From: Burkholderiales bacterium
GTDB taxonomy: Bacteria; Pseudomonadota; Gammaproteobacteria; Burkholderiales; SG8-41
DNA length: 23,057 bases
NCBI GenBank assembly: GCA_019746155.1
Contig: JAIESJ010000125.1
Span: forward strand, 1 to 23,057
Direction of reading: 5' to 3'
The notes beneath the pieces were generated by a model. It searched no databases. It was not told the DNA's origin and was given only the letters and a program-made list of their open reading frames with translations. Position 1 is the first letter of the stretch, and each line of letters starts with the position of its first letter. Both the position numbers and the translations under genes were made by a program. This document shows positions 1-6,056 of the stretch, in pieces.

Positions 1-163
1 GCGAAACCGGCGCCGCCGGTCCGATCGCGGCCGTGCGCTCGCCCGTGCGGGTACGTTCGGCCGCTGGCGGCAGGGCAGACTTGCCTTGGCCCAGTCGCAT
101 GCGGCGCTCACGCGAGGCTTCACGGCCACCAGTGGCTTGCATCGCTGTACTGGATTGTTGCAT
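1..163 (-). CDS. csoS2: Carboxysome assembly protein CsoS2, N-terminal fragment (runs off left edge)
   Basis: Only the first ~54 codons are in the window; the gene continues beyond base 1. The protein begins MQQSSTAMQATGGREASRER and continues with RRMRLGQGKSALP. This basic 'REASRERR...L..GKSAL' motif is the repeated RuBisCO-binding element of the disordered CsoS2 N-terminal domain in alpha-carboxysomes. CsoS2 scaffolds the shell and recruits form IA RuBisCO. The ATG at 161-163 follows a GAGAGGG ribosome-binding site. The gene lies 96 bases after cbbS, in the canonical order cbbL-cbbS-csoS2, so the rest of the cso operon should lie to the left. The identification rests on the N-terminal motif plus context; the shell-binding repeats and C-terminus cannot be seen. 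Confidence 0.87.
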   Translation of the reverse strand, partial: MQQSSTAMQATGGREASRERRMRLGQGKSALPPAAERTRTGERTAAIGPAAPVS

Positions 164-259
164 AACGTCACCCTCTCATCCGTTTCACGTGTCCTGGCCC
201 GCGATCATCAGTTTGCTCCAGACCTTCCGAGCCGACACGCTGCCGCCTTTTCAACTGCC

Positions 260-598
260 TCAACGCCCTGCGCGGTGGACGATGAACGCCGTGCCCTGGC
301 TCTGGGCATAGTTGTCATAGCCCACCAGGCGCACATGGTGCCCCGGGTTGGTACGGTGACAGGCCTCGATCTCGGCCAGGATCTTCTCCACAGAGGTCTC
401 GCCGAAGAACGGCAGCTTCCACATGTACCAGTAGTGCGAGAACGCTTTCTCCGGCTCGGTGTGCTCGATCGAGGGGTTCCAGCCCTGGTTGACCAGGTAC
501 TGGATATGCTTGCGAATCTTTTCCGGCGAAAGCGGCGGCAGATACGAGAAGGTCTCGCCCTTGCGCTCGGTCGCCTTGTACGGCTGGATCTCAGGCAT
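260..598 (-). CDS. cbbS: RuBisCO small subunit, form IA
   Basis: This 112-residue protein is the small subunit of ribulose-1,5-bisphosphate carboxylase/oxygenase, which caps the L8 core of the L8S8 enzyme. Recognisable family landmarks are the early ETFSYLPPLSPEKIRKHIQY segment, GWNPSIEH, YWYMWKLPFFG and the C-terminal VRLVGYDNYAQSQG block. The length matches bacterial form I small subunits, which lack the long plant loop. The start has a TAGGAG ribosome-binding site about eight bases upstream. It lies 41 bases downstream of cbbL, in the same transcription unit, with csoS2 next, which assigns it to the carboxysomal IA type. Nothing appears broken. Confidence 0.97.
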   Translation of the reverse strand: MPEIQPYKATERKGETFSYLPPLSPEKIRKHIQYLVNQGWNPSIEHTEPEKAFSHYWYMWKLPFFGETSVEKILAEIEACHRTNPGHHVRLVGYDNYAQSQGTAFIVHRAGR

Positions 599-639
599 GT
601 CGGCTACTCCTAAACTAACTCTATATGGCGGCGGACGGC

Positions 640-2061
640 TCAGGCGCGCTTCTGCACGTCGAGCTTGTCCACCACGTCGAACTCGAACTTGATTTCTTTC
701 CAGGTCTCCATGGCGATCTTGAGCTCGGGGCTCGATTGCGCCGCCTCGGTGAGAATCTCCTTACCCTCGCGCTCGACCTGGTGACCCTGGTTGCGCGCCT
801 CCACACAGGCCTCGAGCGCCACGCGATTGGCGGTTGCGCCGGCAGCGTTGCCCCAGGGATGGCCGAGCGTGCCGCCGCCGAACTGGAAGCAGGCGTCGTC
901 GCCGAAGATCGTGACCAGCGCCGGCATGTGCCAGACATGGATGCCGCCGGAGGCCACCGGCATTACGCCGGGCATCGCGCCCCAGTCTTGATCGAAGAAA
1001 ATGCCGCGGCCGCGGTTCTCCGGGATGAACGACTCGCGCATGAGGTCGATCCAGCCGAGCGTCGCCTCACGGTCGCCCTCAAGCTTGCCGACCACGGTGC
1101 CGGAGTGCAGGTGGTCGCCGCCGGAAAGCCGCAGGCACTTGGTCAGCACGCGGAAGTGGATGCCGTGGTAAGGGTTGCGGTCGATCACCGCGTGCATGGC
1201 GCGGTGGATGTGCAGCAGCACGCCGTTCTTGCGGCACCAGTTGGCGAGCGTCGTATTGGCCGAGAAGCCGCCGGTGAGGAAGTCGTGCATGATGATCGGC
1301 GCACCCAGGCTCTTGGCGAACTCGGCGCGCTCTAGCATCTGCTCGCAGGTCGGAGCCGTGACGTTGAGATAATGTCCCTTGCGCTCGCCGGTTTCGGCCT
1401 CGGCCTTTTGCACCGCCTCCATAACGAACTCGAAGCGATGGTTCCAGCGCATGAACGGCTGGGAGTTGATGTTCTCGTCGTCCTTGGTGAAATCGAGACC
1501 GCCGCGCAGGCACTCGTACACCGCGCGCCCGTAGTTCTTGGCCGAGAGTCCGAGCTTCGGCTTGATGGTGCAGCCGAGCAGCGCGCGGCCGTATTTGTTC
1601 AAGCGATCGCGCTCGACCTGGATGCCGTTCGGCGGGCCACCGCAGGTCTTGACGTAGGCAATCGGGAAGCGCACGTCCTCGAGCCGCAGGCTGCGGATCG
1701 CCTTGAAGCCGAAGACGTTGCCGACCAGCGAGGTCAGCACGTTCACGACCGAACCTTCTTCGAATAAATCGATCGGATAGGCGACGAAGGCGTAGAACGC
1801 ACTCGGGTCGCCCGGCACCGGTTCGATGCGGTAGGCGCGACCCTTGTAGTAGTCGAGGTCGGTGAGCAGATCGGTCCACACCGTGGTCCAGGTGCCGGTG
1901 GACGACTCGGCGGCTACCGCCGCCGCCGCCTCTTCGGGCGGCACGCCCGACTGGGCGACGACTTTGAAGCAGGCGAGCAGGTCGGTATCCAGCGGCACGT
2001 AGTCCGGGGTCCAGTAGGTCTTGCGATACTCTTTAACGCCCGCTTCGTAGGTTTTGCCCAT
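640..2061 (-). CDS. cbbL: RuBisCO large subunit, form IA (carboxysomal)
   Basis: This 473-residue catalytic subunit carboxylates ribulose-1,5-bisphosphate in the Calvin cycle. Active-site residues are all present: K167 in TIKPK, the carbamylated K193 with D195 and E196 in FTKDDE, H286 in HIHRAMH, and loop-6 K326 in GKLEGD. All sit eight positions below the spinach numbering. The N-terminus MGKTYEAGVKEYRKTYWTPD is typical of form IA enzymes. The reading frame stays open upstream to 2157, but the start at 2059-2061 is chosen because it has an AAGGAG site eight bases before it and matches the family's N-terminus. It is first in the cbbL-cbbS-csoS2 operon and divergent from cbbR, so CbbR activation is expected. 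Confidence 0.98.
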   Translation of the reverse strand: MGKTYEAGVKEYRKTYWTPDYVPLDTDLLACFKVVAQSGVPPEEAAAAVAAESSTGTWTTVWTDLLTDLDYYKGRAYRIEPVPGDPSAFYAFVAYPIDLFEEGSVVNVLTSLVGNVFGFKAIRSLRLEDVRFPIAYVKTCGGPPNGIQVERDRLNKYGRALLGCTIKPKLGLSAKNYGRAVYECLRGGLDFTKDDENINSQPFMRWNHRFEFVMEAVQKAEAETGERKGHYLNVTAPTCEQMLERAEFAKSLGAPIIMHDFLTGGFSANTTLANWCRKNGVLLHIHRAMHAVIDRNPYHGIHFRVLTKCLRLSGGDHLHSGTVVGKLEGDREATLGWIDLMRESFIPENRGRGIFFDQDWGAMPGVMPVASGGIHVWHMPALVTIFGDDACFQFGGGTLGHPWGNAAGATANRVALEACVEARNQGHQVEREGKEILTEAAQSSPELKIAMETWKEIKFEFDVVDKLDVQKRA

Positions 2062-2087
2062 GTTTCGACTCCTTATAGAGTGACAGC

Positions 2088-2133
2088 TATGCATGGAGGT
2101 TGGAGGGCAAGTCAGGCCCCGCCCCCATGCATA
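2088..2133 (-). repeat. Inverted repeat in the cbbL leader
   Basis: TATGCATGG (2088-2096) and its exact reverse complement CCATGCATA (2125-2133) flank a G/C-skewed 28-base spacer. Each arm contains the self-complementary hexamer ATGCAT. The element ends 26 bases before the cbbL start codon, so it would lie in the mRNA leader or straddle the promoter. It could be a protein-binding site or an RNA stem-loop near the ribosome-binding site; the sequence alone does not decide. Confidence 0.55.
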
Positions 2134-2173
2134 CGCAACCCATTGGTGATATTGCACAGGGTTGACTTTAGAG

Positions 2174-2189
2174 ATTTATCGTAATAAAT
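2174..2189. promoter_or_regulatory. Probable CbbR (LysR-type) binding site between cbbL and cbbR
   Basis: ATTTAT-CGTA-ATAAAT is a perfect 6-base inverted repeat with a 4-base spacer and contains T-N11-A pairs, the usual LysR-box form. It lies in the only markedly AT-rich stretch nearby (about 2160-2230), between divergent cbbL and cbbR. A second AT-rich partial palindrome (CTTAATATTAG, 2194-2204) sits beside it and may be the activation half. CbbR proteins normally bind exactly this kind of intergenic region. No convincing sigma-70 hexamers were assigned. Confidence 0.6.
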
Positions 2190-2229
2190 AGAACTTAATA
2201 TTAGAAATGATATGACTATACATTTGTAA

Positions 2230-3147
2230 ATGATCCATCACTGGACCCTACAACAGATCCGCCTTTTCGAGGCCGTGGCCCGGCACCGCAGTTACACCCG
2301 CGCGGCGGAGGAACTGCATCTGACCCAGCCAGCCGTTTATATCCAGGTCAAGCGATTGGAAGAGAGCATGGGCCTGCCGCTTATCGAGCGGGTCGGCAAG
2401 AAGCTCTTGCTCACCCGTGCCGGCGATGAGGTCTACGAAGCCGCCGTGGCCGTGATGACCCGACTCACAGCCCTCTCGGGCACACTGGTGGACATGAAGG
2501 GCAAGGTGGCCGGACCGCTGAAGGTGGCGGTGGTCACTTCCGCCAAGTTCTTCATGCCCCATTTTCTGGGACGCTTCCTGCGGGAGTACCCGCAAGTGCA
2601 GCCGCAACTCACCGTCACCAACCGCGCGCGCGTCGTCGAACGGCTTCTGGGCAACCACGACGATTTCGTGATCATGGGCCAAGTACCCGAACATTTGGAC
2701 TTGGTGGTACAACCGTTCATGGAGAACCCCCTGGTGATGGCGGCCCATCCGGAGCACCCCTTGACGAGGGAAAGGAGCATTCAGCTTGATCGCTTCGCCA
2801 GCGAACGTTTGTTGTTGCGCGAACCCGGCTCGGGAACTCGTAGCGCGACTGAGCGGCTGTTCGCGGAGCATGGGCTTTCGCTACAACCATACATGGAACT
2901 GGGTTCCGGCGAGGCTATCAAGCAGGCCATCATGGCGAACCTGGGGGTGTCTGTACTGTCACTGAGCAGCTTGAAACTGGAATTGGAAACCAAGCGCATT
3001 TCGCTTCTCCAGGTCGAAGGACTTCCCCTGCGCAGGATGTGGCACGCGGTGTATCTGGGCGGCAAGCGGCTTGGCCTCACCGCGAGCGTTTTCATGGATT
3101 TCCTGGTACGAGAGGGAACCCGCCCACTCGCGGCAGAGGTTTCATAA
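2230..3147 (+). CDS. cbbR: LysR-type transcriptional regulator CbbR
   Basis: This 305-residue regulator has a winged helix-turn-helix at about residues 5-64. It includes RLFEAVARHRSYTRAAEELH, then LTQPAVYIQVKRLEESMG, the classic LysR recognition helix and wing. A periplasmic-binding-protein-like effector domain fills residues ~90-300. Length and position, divergent from cbbL across 168 bases, identify it as CbbR, which senses Calvin-cycle or redox metabolites and activates the cbb operon. The ATG at 2230 lies in the AT-rich region and gives the standard LysR N-terminus; no strong ribosome-binding site precedes it. No frame disruption is seen. It could formally regulate other genes too, but divergence from cbbL makes CbbR the clear call. 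Confidence 0.93.
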   Translation: MIHHWTLQQIRLFEAVARHRSYTRAAEELHLTQPAVYIQVKRLEESMGLPLIERVGKKLLLTRAGDEVYEAAVAVMTRLTALSGTLVDMKGKVAGPLKVAVVTSAKFFMPHFLGRFLREYPQVQPQLTVTNRARVVERLLGNHDDFVIMGQVPEHLDLVVQPFMENPLVMAAHPEHPLTRERSIQLDRFASERLLLREPGSGTRSATERLFAEHGLSLQPYMELGSGEAIKQAIMANLGVSVLSLSSLKLELETKRISLLQVEGLPLRRMWHAVYLGGKRLGLTASVFMDFLVREGTRPLAAEVS

Positions 3148-3261
3148 TCTTCCGAAAGATCATGGTTTGAATCCCATACCTTAGGTATCGTCTGGCATCC
3201 GTTTTAGTTGTGTGCGTCAAGGTTATGCAAAAAGGTGATCCGGTATTCGGTTGATTCTTTT

Positions 3262-3310
3262 GCGCTGTCGGTGGCGCGCAGGGCGTAGCCTGGAGCGGCG
3301 CCGACAGCGC
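3262..3310. repeat. 10-base inverted repeat downstream of cbbR
   Basis: GCGCTGTCGG (3262-3271) is exactly mirrored by CCGACAGCGC (3301-3310) with a 29-base GC-rich loop. It lies 115 bases past cbbR and just before the IS21 remnant. There is no T-run, so it is not a standard terminator. Apart from this pair, bases 3148-3341 show no supportable gene; a 5-base stem (ATCTT/AAGAT, 3145-3158) directly at the end of cbbR also lacks a T tail. Confidence 0.4.
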
Positions 3311-3341
3311 GCAGCCGCTTCAGGCGCCAGTTTCAACTATA

Positions 3342-3553
3342 GGAGCCACTGCGTTTTCGGGATAAAGGAGCCAGCCAAAGAGGGTGACGGACATCTCGGA
3401 TTGATGCGGTGCCGCTATTCTTCAGCTTTTTTTGTCTGGGGAGGCTGCGGTGAGTCGCCGGAGATTCGAGATGTTTCAGTATCAACAGATTCTGGTGCGC
3501 TTGCGCCGGGGTGACACGGACCGCGAGGTGGCTCACGCTGGAACCATGGGCCA
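3342..3553 (+). mobile_element. IS21-family remnant: left end plus start of istA
   Basis: The fragment at 3471 onward starts MFQYQQILVRLRRGDTDREV, followed by AHAGTMG. This matches the N-terminus of one group of IS21 IstA transposases, where 'LVRLR.GDSDREIA..GLMG' is typical. A GGAG ribosome-binding site precedes the ATG. Upstream are repeated units such as GGAGCCA at 3342-3348 and 3367-3373 (25 bases apart), the longer TTCGGGATAAAGGAGCCA at 3356-3373, and a degenerate third copy at about 3394-3413. IS21 ends carry such multiple terminal repeats. The transposase frame loses similarity after ~27 codons, where sequence encoding another protein begins. No istB or right end is visible. The family call is from recalled motif similarity, so moderate confidence. 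Confidence 0.6.
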
Positions 3554-3669
3554 TCGAGAACGGACTCCTCACGCCGACCATGAAACTGAAGCGTCCGGAG
3601 CTCGAGCGGCGTTTCGCGCGAGAGATCGAGGAGCTTTACGCGGGACATGGGCTCCCCGTGGAGCGTTGA
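3526..3669 (+). pseudogene. C-terminal fragment of a long-chain acyl-CoA synthetase
   Basis: In a different frame from the IS21 piece, this stretch encodes WLTLEPWAIENGLLTPTMKL, then KRPELERRFAREIEELYAGH and GLPVER, ending at TGA 3667-3669. The 'W..ENGLLTPT.KLKR..(I/L)...Y..EI..LY' pattern is the C-terminal end of AMP-binding long-chain fatty acid-CoA ligases (FACS/AMP-binding family), normally ~550-600 residues. Only about the last 48 residues remain, with no start codon and no ATP-binding core. It appears to be the residue of a gene truncated by an IS21-associated deletion or rearrangement. The exact junction lies around 3525-3553 and cannot be fixed by eye. Confidence 0.65.
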
Positions 3670-3720
3670 TCTTCGATTCGCTTTGCGGGCCGCATGAACA
3701 CGCGGGAACACAACCATCTG

Positions 3721-3734
3721 TTGATTTGCGTCAA
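3721..3734. promoter_or_regulatory. FNR/Anr/Dnr-type binding site
   Basis: TTGATTTGCGTCAA matches the FNR-family consensus TTGAT-N4-ATCAA at nine of ten defined positions (G replaces A in the right half). Its centre at 3727.5 is about 41.5 bases before a predicted transcription start near 3769, the geometry of class II FNR activation. It is 92 bases upstream of the next start codon. It would place the following genes under control by low oxygen or nitric oxide. Confidence 0.65.
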
Positions 3735-3756
3735 ACAACGCTTCGCGCTGCGGGAT

Positions 3757-3762
3757 TATGTT
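3757..3762 (+). promoter_or_regulatory. Putative -10 element of the FNR-type promoter
   Basis: TATGTT matches four of six bases of the sigma-70 -10 consensus. It is 22 bases downstream of the FNR-type site, as expected when FNR occupies the -35 region. The implied start near 3769 gives a ~57-base leader before the ATG at 3826. Confidence 0.4.
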
Positions 3763-3825
3763 AGAACCATCAGGTTTGTCGCCTGTTTTTCGTCGAAGGA
3801 AGTCAACAAGAAAAGGAGAGCAATA

Positions 3826-3924
3826 ATGCGACAGATAAGATGGTTAGGGTTGGCGGCGATGATTTTTGCGACGCTTGCGATGGCGCAGACATTGCCGGAA
3901 GAAGTCTGCCGCGCAGACTCCTAG
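3826..3924 (+). CDS. Short secreted peptide or truncated exported protein (32 aa)
   Basis: The ORF has a good AGGAG ribosome-binding site six bases before ATG 3826. It encodes a textbook Sec signal peptide: basic start MRQIRW, hydrophobic LGLAAMIFATLAMA, and a probable cleavage after AMA, leaving only QTLPEEVCRADS with one cysteine. The last codons coincide with a perfect hairpin, AGTCTGC-CGC-GCAGACT at 3903-3919, directly before the TAG. It is the first gene after the FNR-type promoter. Either it is a genuine tiny exported peptide, or it is what remains of a larger periplasmic protein after deletion; neighbouring genes show similar loss. No family was recognised. The longer in-frame extension upstream to 3694 crosses the promoter and is not favoured. 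Confidence 0.45.
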   Translation: MRQIRWLGLAAMIFATLAMAQTLPEEVCRADS

Positions 3925-3973
3925 CCGCGGCGCAACCGGTTTTTGAATACAATCAGTTGCAGCAAGGAACCGC

Positions 3974-4168
3974 ATGCCGAAACGACGAGTGCGCGGAATG
4001 CGCAAGGATATTCTCGTAGCCGTGGACGGGTCCGCGGCGAGCGCTCGGGCGGCGCGCTACGCGGTCGCGCGCTGGAAGGCCGGTTACGATCGGGCCATAC
4101 ACCTTGTCCACGTGCAATCGCCGCTCAGGAGCGGCGAGGTCTCGGCGCTGGTGACGGTGGTGAAGTAA
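3974..4168 (+). pseudogene. Internally deleted universal stress protein (UspA family)
   Basis: The first ~48 of 64 residues are a typical UspA N-terminus: RKDILVAVDGSAASARAARY, then an amphipathic helix and IHLVHVQSPL (beta-2). Complete single-domain Usp proteins are ~140-160 residues. Here the protein jumps from the 'HVQSPL' strand to a short tail ending LVTVVK, which resembles the final strand of Usp proteins ('PVTVVK'), as if the middle, including the G-x2-G-x9-G(S/T) nucleotide loop, had been removed. The start has AAGGA seven bases upstream. It lies seven bases before the flavocytochrome gene, downstream of the FNR-type site; Usp genes are frequent FNR/Anr targets. Almost certainly non-functional as an ATP-binding Usp, though a folded mini-protein is not excluded. 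Confidence 0.7.
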
Positions 4169-4174
4169 CTTCCA

Positions 4175-5494
4175 ATGAACCCGCTGCTGTCGGCAGTCTC
4201 CTGGCTCGGCGCCTATCTGGTCGTGGTGACGGCGCCGCTCTTCGTACTGCTCCTCGGCCCGGTGCCGCCGCCCGGCGGGTTCTGGTGGGATTTCGCGATG
4301 GCGCTGGGCTTCGCGGCACTCGCGATGATGGGCGTGCAGTTCATTCTCACCGCGCGGTTCCGTCGCGCGACGATGCCGTTCGGGATCGACATCATCTACT
4401 ACTTCCACCGCTTTCTCGCGATTTTCGCGCTTGCGATTGCAATTCTGCACTATCTCATTATCCGTATCGATAATCCGGCGGCGCTGGGCGCCGCGAACCC
4501 GCTCGATGCGCCGGCTCACATGTCCGCGGGCCGGGTGGCGATCGTGCTGTTCGTGCTCCTTGTCGCGAGCTCGCTTGCCCGGCGGGGCTTCGGAATCGAT
4601 TATGATCTGTGGCGCTGGACGCATGCGCTGGTCGCAGCCATCGCGTTTGCCCTCGCGCTCTGGCATGTGATCGGCACCGGGTACTATGTCGGCACGGACT
4701 GGAAGCGGGCGCTATGGACCGGCTATGGCCTGTTCTGGATCGCGCTCATCGGTCATGTGCGTGTGGTCAGGCCTTGGCGAATGCTGCGCAACCCGTACCG
4801 CGTGGCCGAGGTGCGGCGCGAACGGGGCGACGCCTATACCCTGGCCCTCGAGCCCGAGGGGCACGAGGGCATACGGTTCCAGCCCGGCCAGTTCGTATGG
4901 CTGACGCTGGGCGCCTCTCCGTTCGCGCTCTAGGAGCACCCATTCTCCATCGCCTCCAGCGCCGCGCGCGCCGGGGCCATCGAATTTGGCATCAAGGCCG
5001 TCGGCGATTTCACCCATTCGGTGATGAACGCACCGCCGGGACAGAAGGCTTTTCTCGACGGTCCTTACGGCGCTTTCTCGACAGACCGGCATCCCCGGGC
5101 GCCAGGCTACGTGTTTGTCGCGGGCGGCGTCGGCATCGCGCCGATCATGGGCATGCTGCGCACGCTTGCCGACCGCGGCGACCGGTGGCCGCTGGTGTTG
5201 TTCTACGGCAACCGGCGCTGGGAACGGGCGCTCTATCGCGAGGAACTGGATGCCCTCGCCGGACGGCTGAATCTGCGTATTGTCCATATCCTGGGCGAAC
5301 CGCCTGAAGACTGGTGTGGCGAACGCGGAATGCTCACGCAGGCCATGCTGGACCGGCACCTGCCCGCGAACCGCGGTGAGTTGCATTACTTCGTCTGCGG
5401 ACCCACCGCGATGACGCAGTGCGCCGAAAAGTGGTTTGCGGCGCTCGGCATCCGGTCCACGAAAATTCACAGTGAACTTTTCGAATGGGTCTAG
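4175..5494 (+). pseudogene. Ferric-reductase-like flavocytochrome interrupted by an in-frame TAG
   Basis: One frame runs from ATG 4175 to TAG 5494 (439 codons) except for a TAG at 4931-4933 (codon 253). The first part is a multi-pass ferric-reductase-like membrane domain (FRD family). It has two histidine pairs, H78/H92 and H150/H164, each 14 apart, as in bis-heme NOX/FRE proteins. Then comes the start of an FAD domain (FQPGQFVWLTLG). Immediately after the stop the frame continues EHPFSIASS, the FAD-binding motif, then GGVGIAPIMGMLR and YFVCGPTAM, which form the NAD(P)H-binding half. The broken codon probably was CAG (Q) or similar. If translation stops there, the protein has heme but no complete flavin or nucleotide site. 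The 3' half has no obvious start before ATG 5021. The alternatives are a sequencing error or suppression. Confidence 0.85.
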
Positions 5495-5498
5495 AGCA

Positions 5499-5915
5499 AT
5501 GCGTGAATTGCTGGCAAAAAGCCTGGCGGCACTGACCGCCGTGATCGTCGTGGGCCTTGCGGCTGCTTTCAGCCTGGTGCAGAACGCACCGGGACGGCAG
5601 GATGCGCGGCTTGACCTGCGGGGATCGCAGACGCCGCGCGCTGTGGCGGGACGGACTGCGTATGACCGGAATGGTTGCGCCGGCTGCCACGCCATCGGCG
5701 GGCAGGGCAACCCGCGCAGCCCGCTCGACGGCGTGGGGCAGCGGCTGGCGCCAGACGCCATTCGCGACTGGATTGTCGCATCGGACAGGGTGAGGCCGCG
5801 TCTCTCGGCGGGTGTTGTCAGAATCAAGCAGTCGTACGCTGCGTTGCCCGAGGAAGAACTGCAGGCCCTGGTGGATTACCTCGCGAGCTTGAATGTGCCG
5901 ACTGATCCCCGATAA
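5499..5915 (+). CDS. Exported monoheme cytochrome c without an axial methionine
   Basis: This 138-residue protein has an N-terminal hydrophobic segment (residues ~8-27, signal or membrane anchor), a single heme c site CAGCH followed by a class-I-like fold, and a C-terminal helix PEEELQALVDYLASL. In class I cytochromes the sixth ligand is usually a Met shortly before that helix; here that region reads AGVVRIKQSYAALP. The protein has no Met after residue 1 and no second His, so coordination would need Lys or be open. The gene begins four bases after the flavocytochrome stop, so the two are probably co-transcribed and partner in electron transfer. A start at ATG 5499 is chosen over an upstream in-frame 5436, which lies inside the previous gene. 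Confidence 0.85.
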   Translation: MRELLAKSLAALTAVIVVGLAAAFSLVQNAPGRQDARLDLRGSQTPRAVAGRTAYDRNGCAGCHAIGGQGNPRSPLDGVGQRLAPDAIRDWIVASDRVRPRLSAGVVRIKQSYAALPEEELQALVDYLASLNVPTDPR

Positions 5916-6056
5916 GCAGCGCGCGCGCAGGCACTGTGCGCGTCGAAGCGGGATCGCTGGCTGCCCGGCTGCAAGGTTGTAAAAACCTCGTATCGTATCA
6001 GGTATCACAGGGAATTGGTCTCATCAACGAATGCAAATACCGGTACTACCGCTGTG
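5916..6056. other. Spacer between cytochrome c and P-type ATPase
   Basis: No gene seen. It holds a GC-rich stem CGCGCA/TGCGCG (5924-5942) without a T tail, a small inverted repeat AGGTT-GTAAA-AACCT (about 5975-5989), and three GTATC copies at 5990, 5995 and 6002. The repeats may mark the ATPase promoter; no hexamers could be assigned confidently. Confidence 0.3.

Noticed and set aside
625..1335. Long plus-strand open frame inside cbbL
   Set aside because: It is antisense to a strongly conserved RuBisCO gene; GC-rich codon use routinely opens such frames. The same applies to the other long antisense frames across the ATPase, Mrp-like, TRAP and amidase genes.
2062..2157. 32-codon N-terminal extension of the cbbL frame upstream to 2157
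   Set aside because: It covers the leader and inverted repeat, has no ribosome-binding site, and the family N-terminus begins at the well-preceded ATG 2061.
3251..3514. Plus-strand frame of 87 codons after cbbR
   Set aside because: It crosses the inverted repeat and IS21 terminal repeats, has no ribosome-binding site and shows no recognisable motif.
3694..3825. Upstream extension of the 32-residue secreted ORF
   Set aside because: It includes the FNR-type site and predicted -10 element, and would bury the signal peptide within the protein.
5924..5942. GC-rich stem after the cytochrome c gene as terminator
   Set aside because: Only a 6-bp stem with no T-run; not enough for an intrinsic terminator call.
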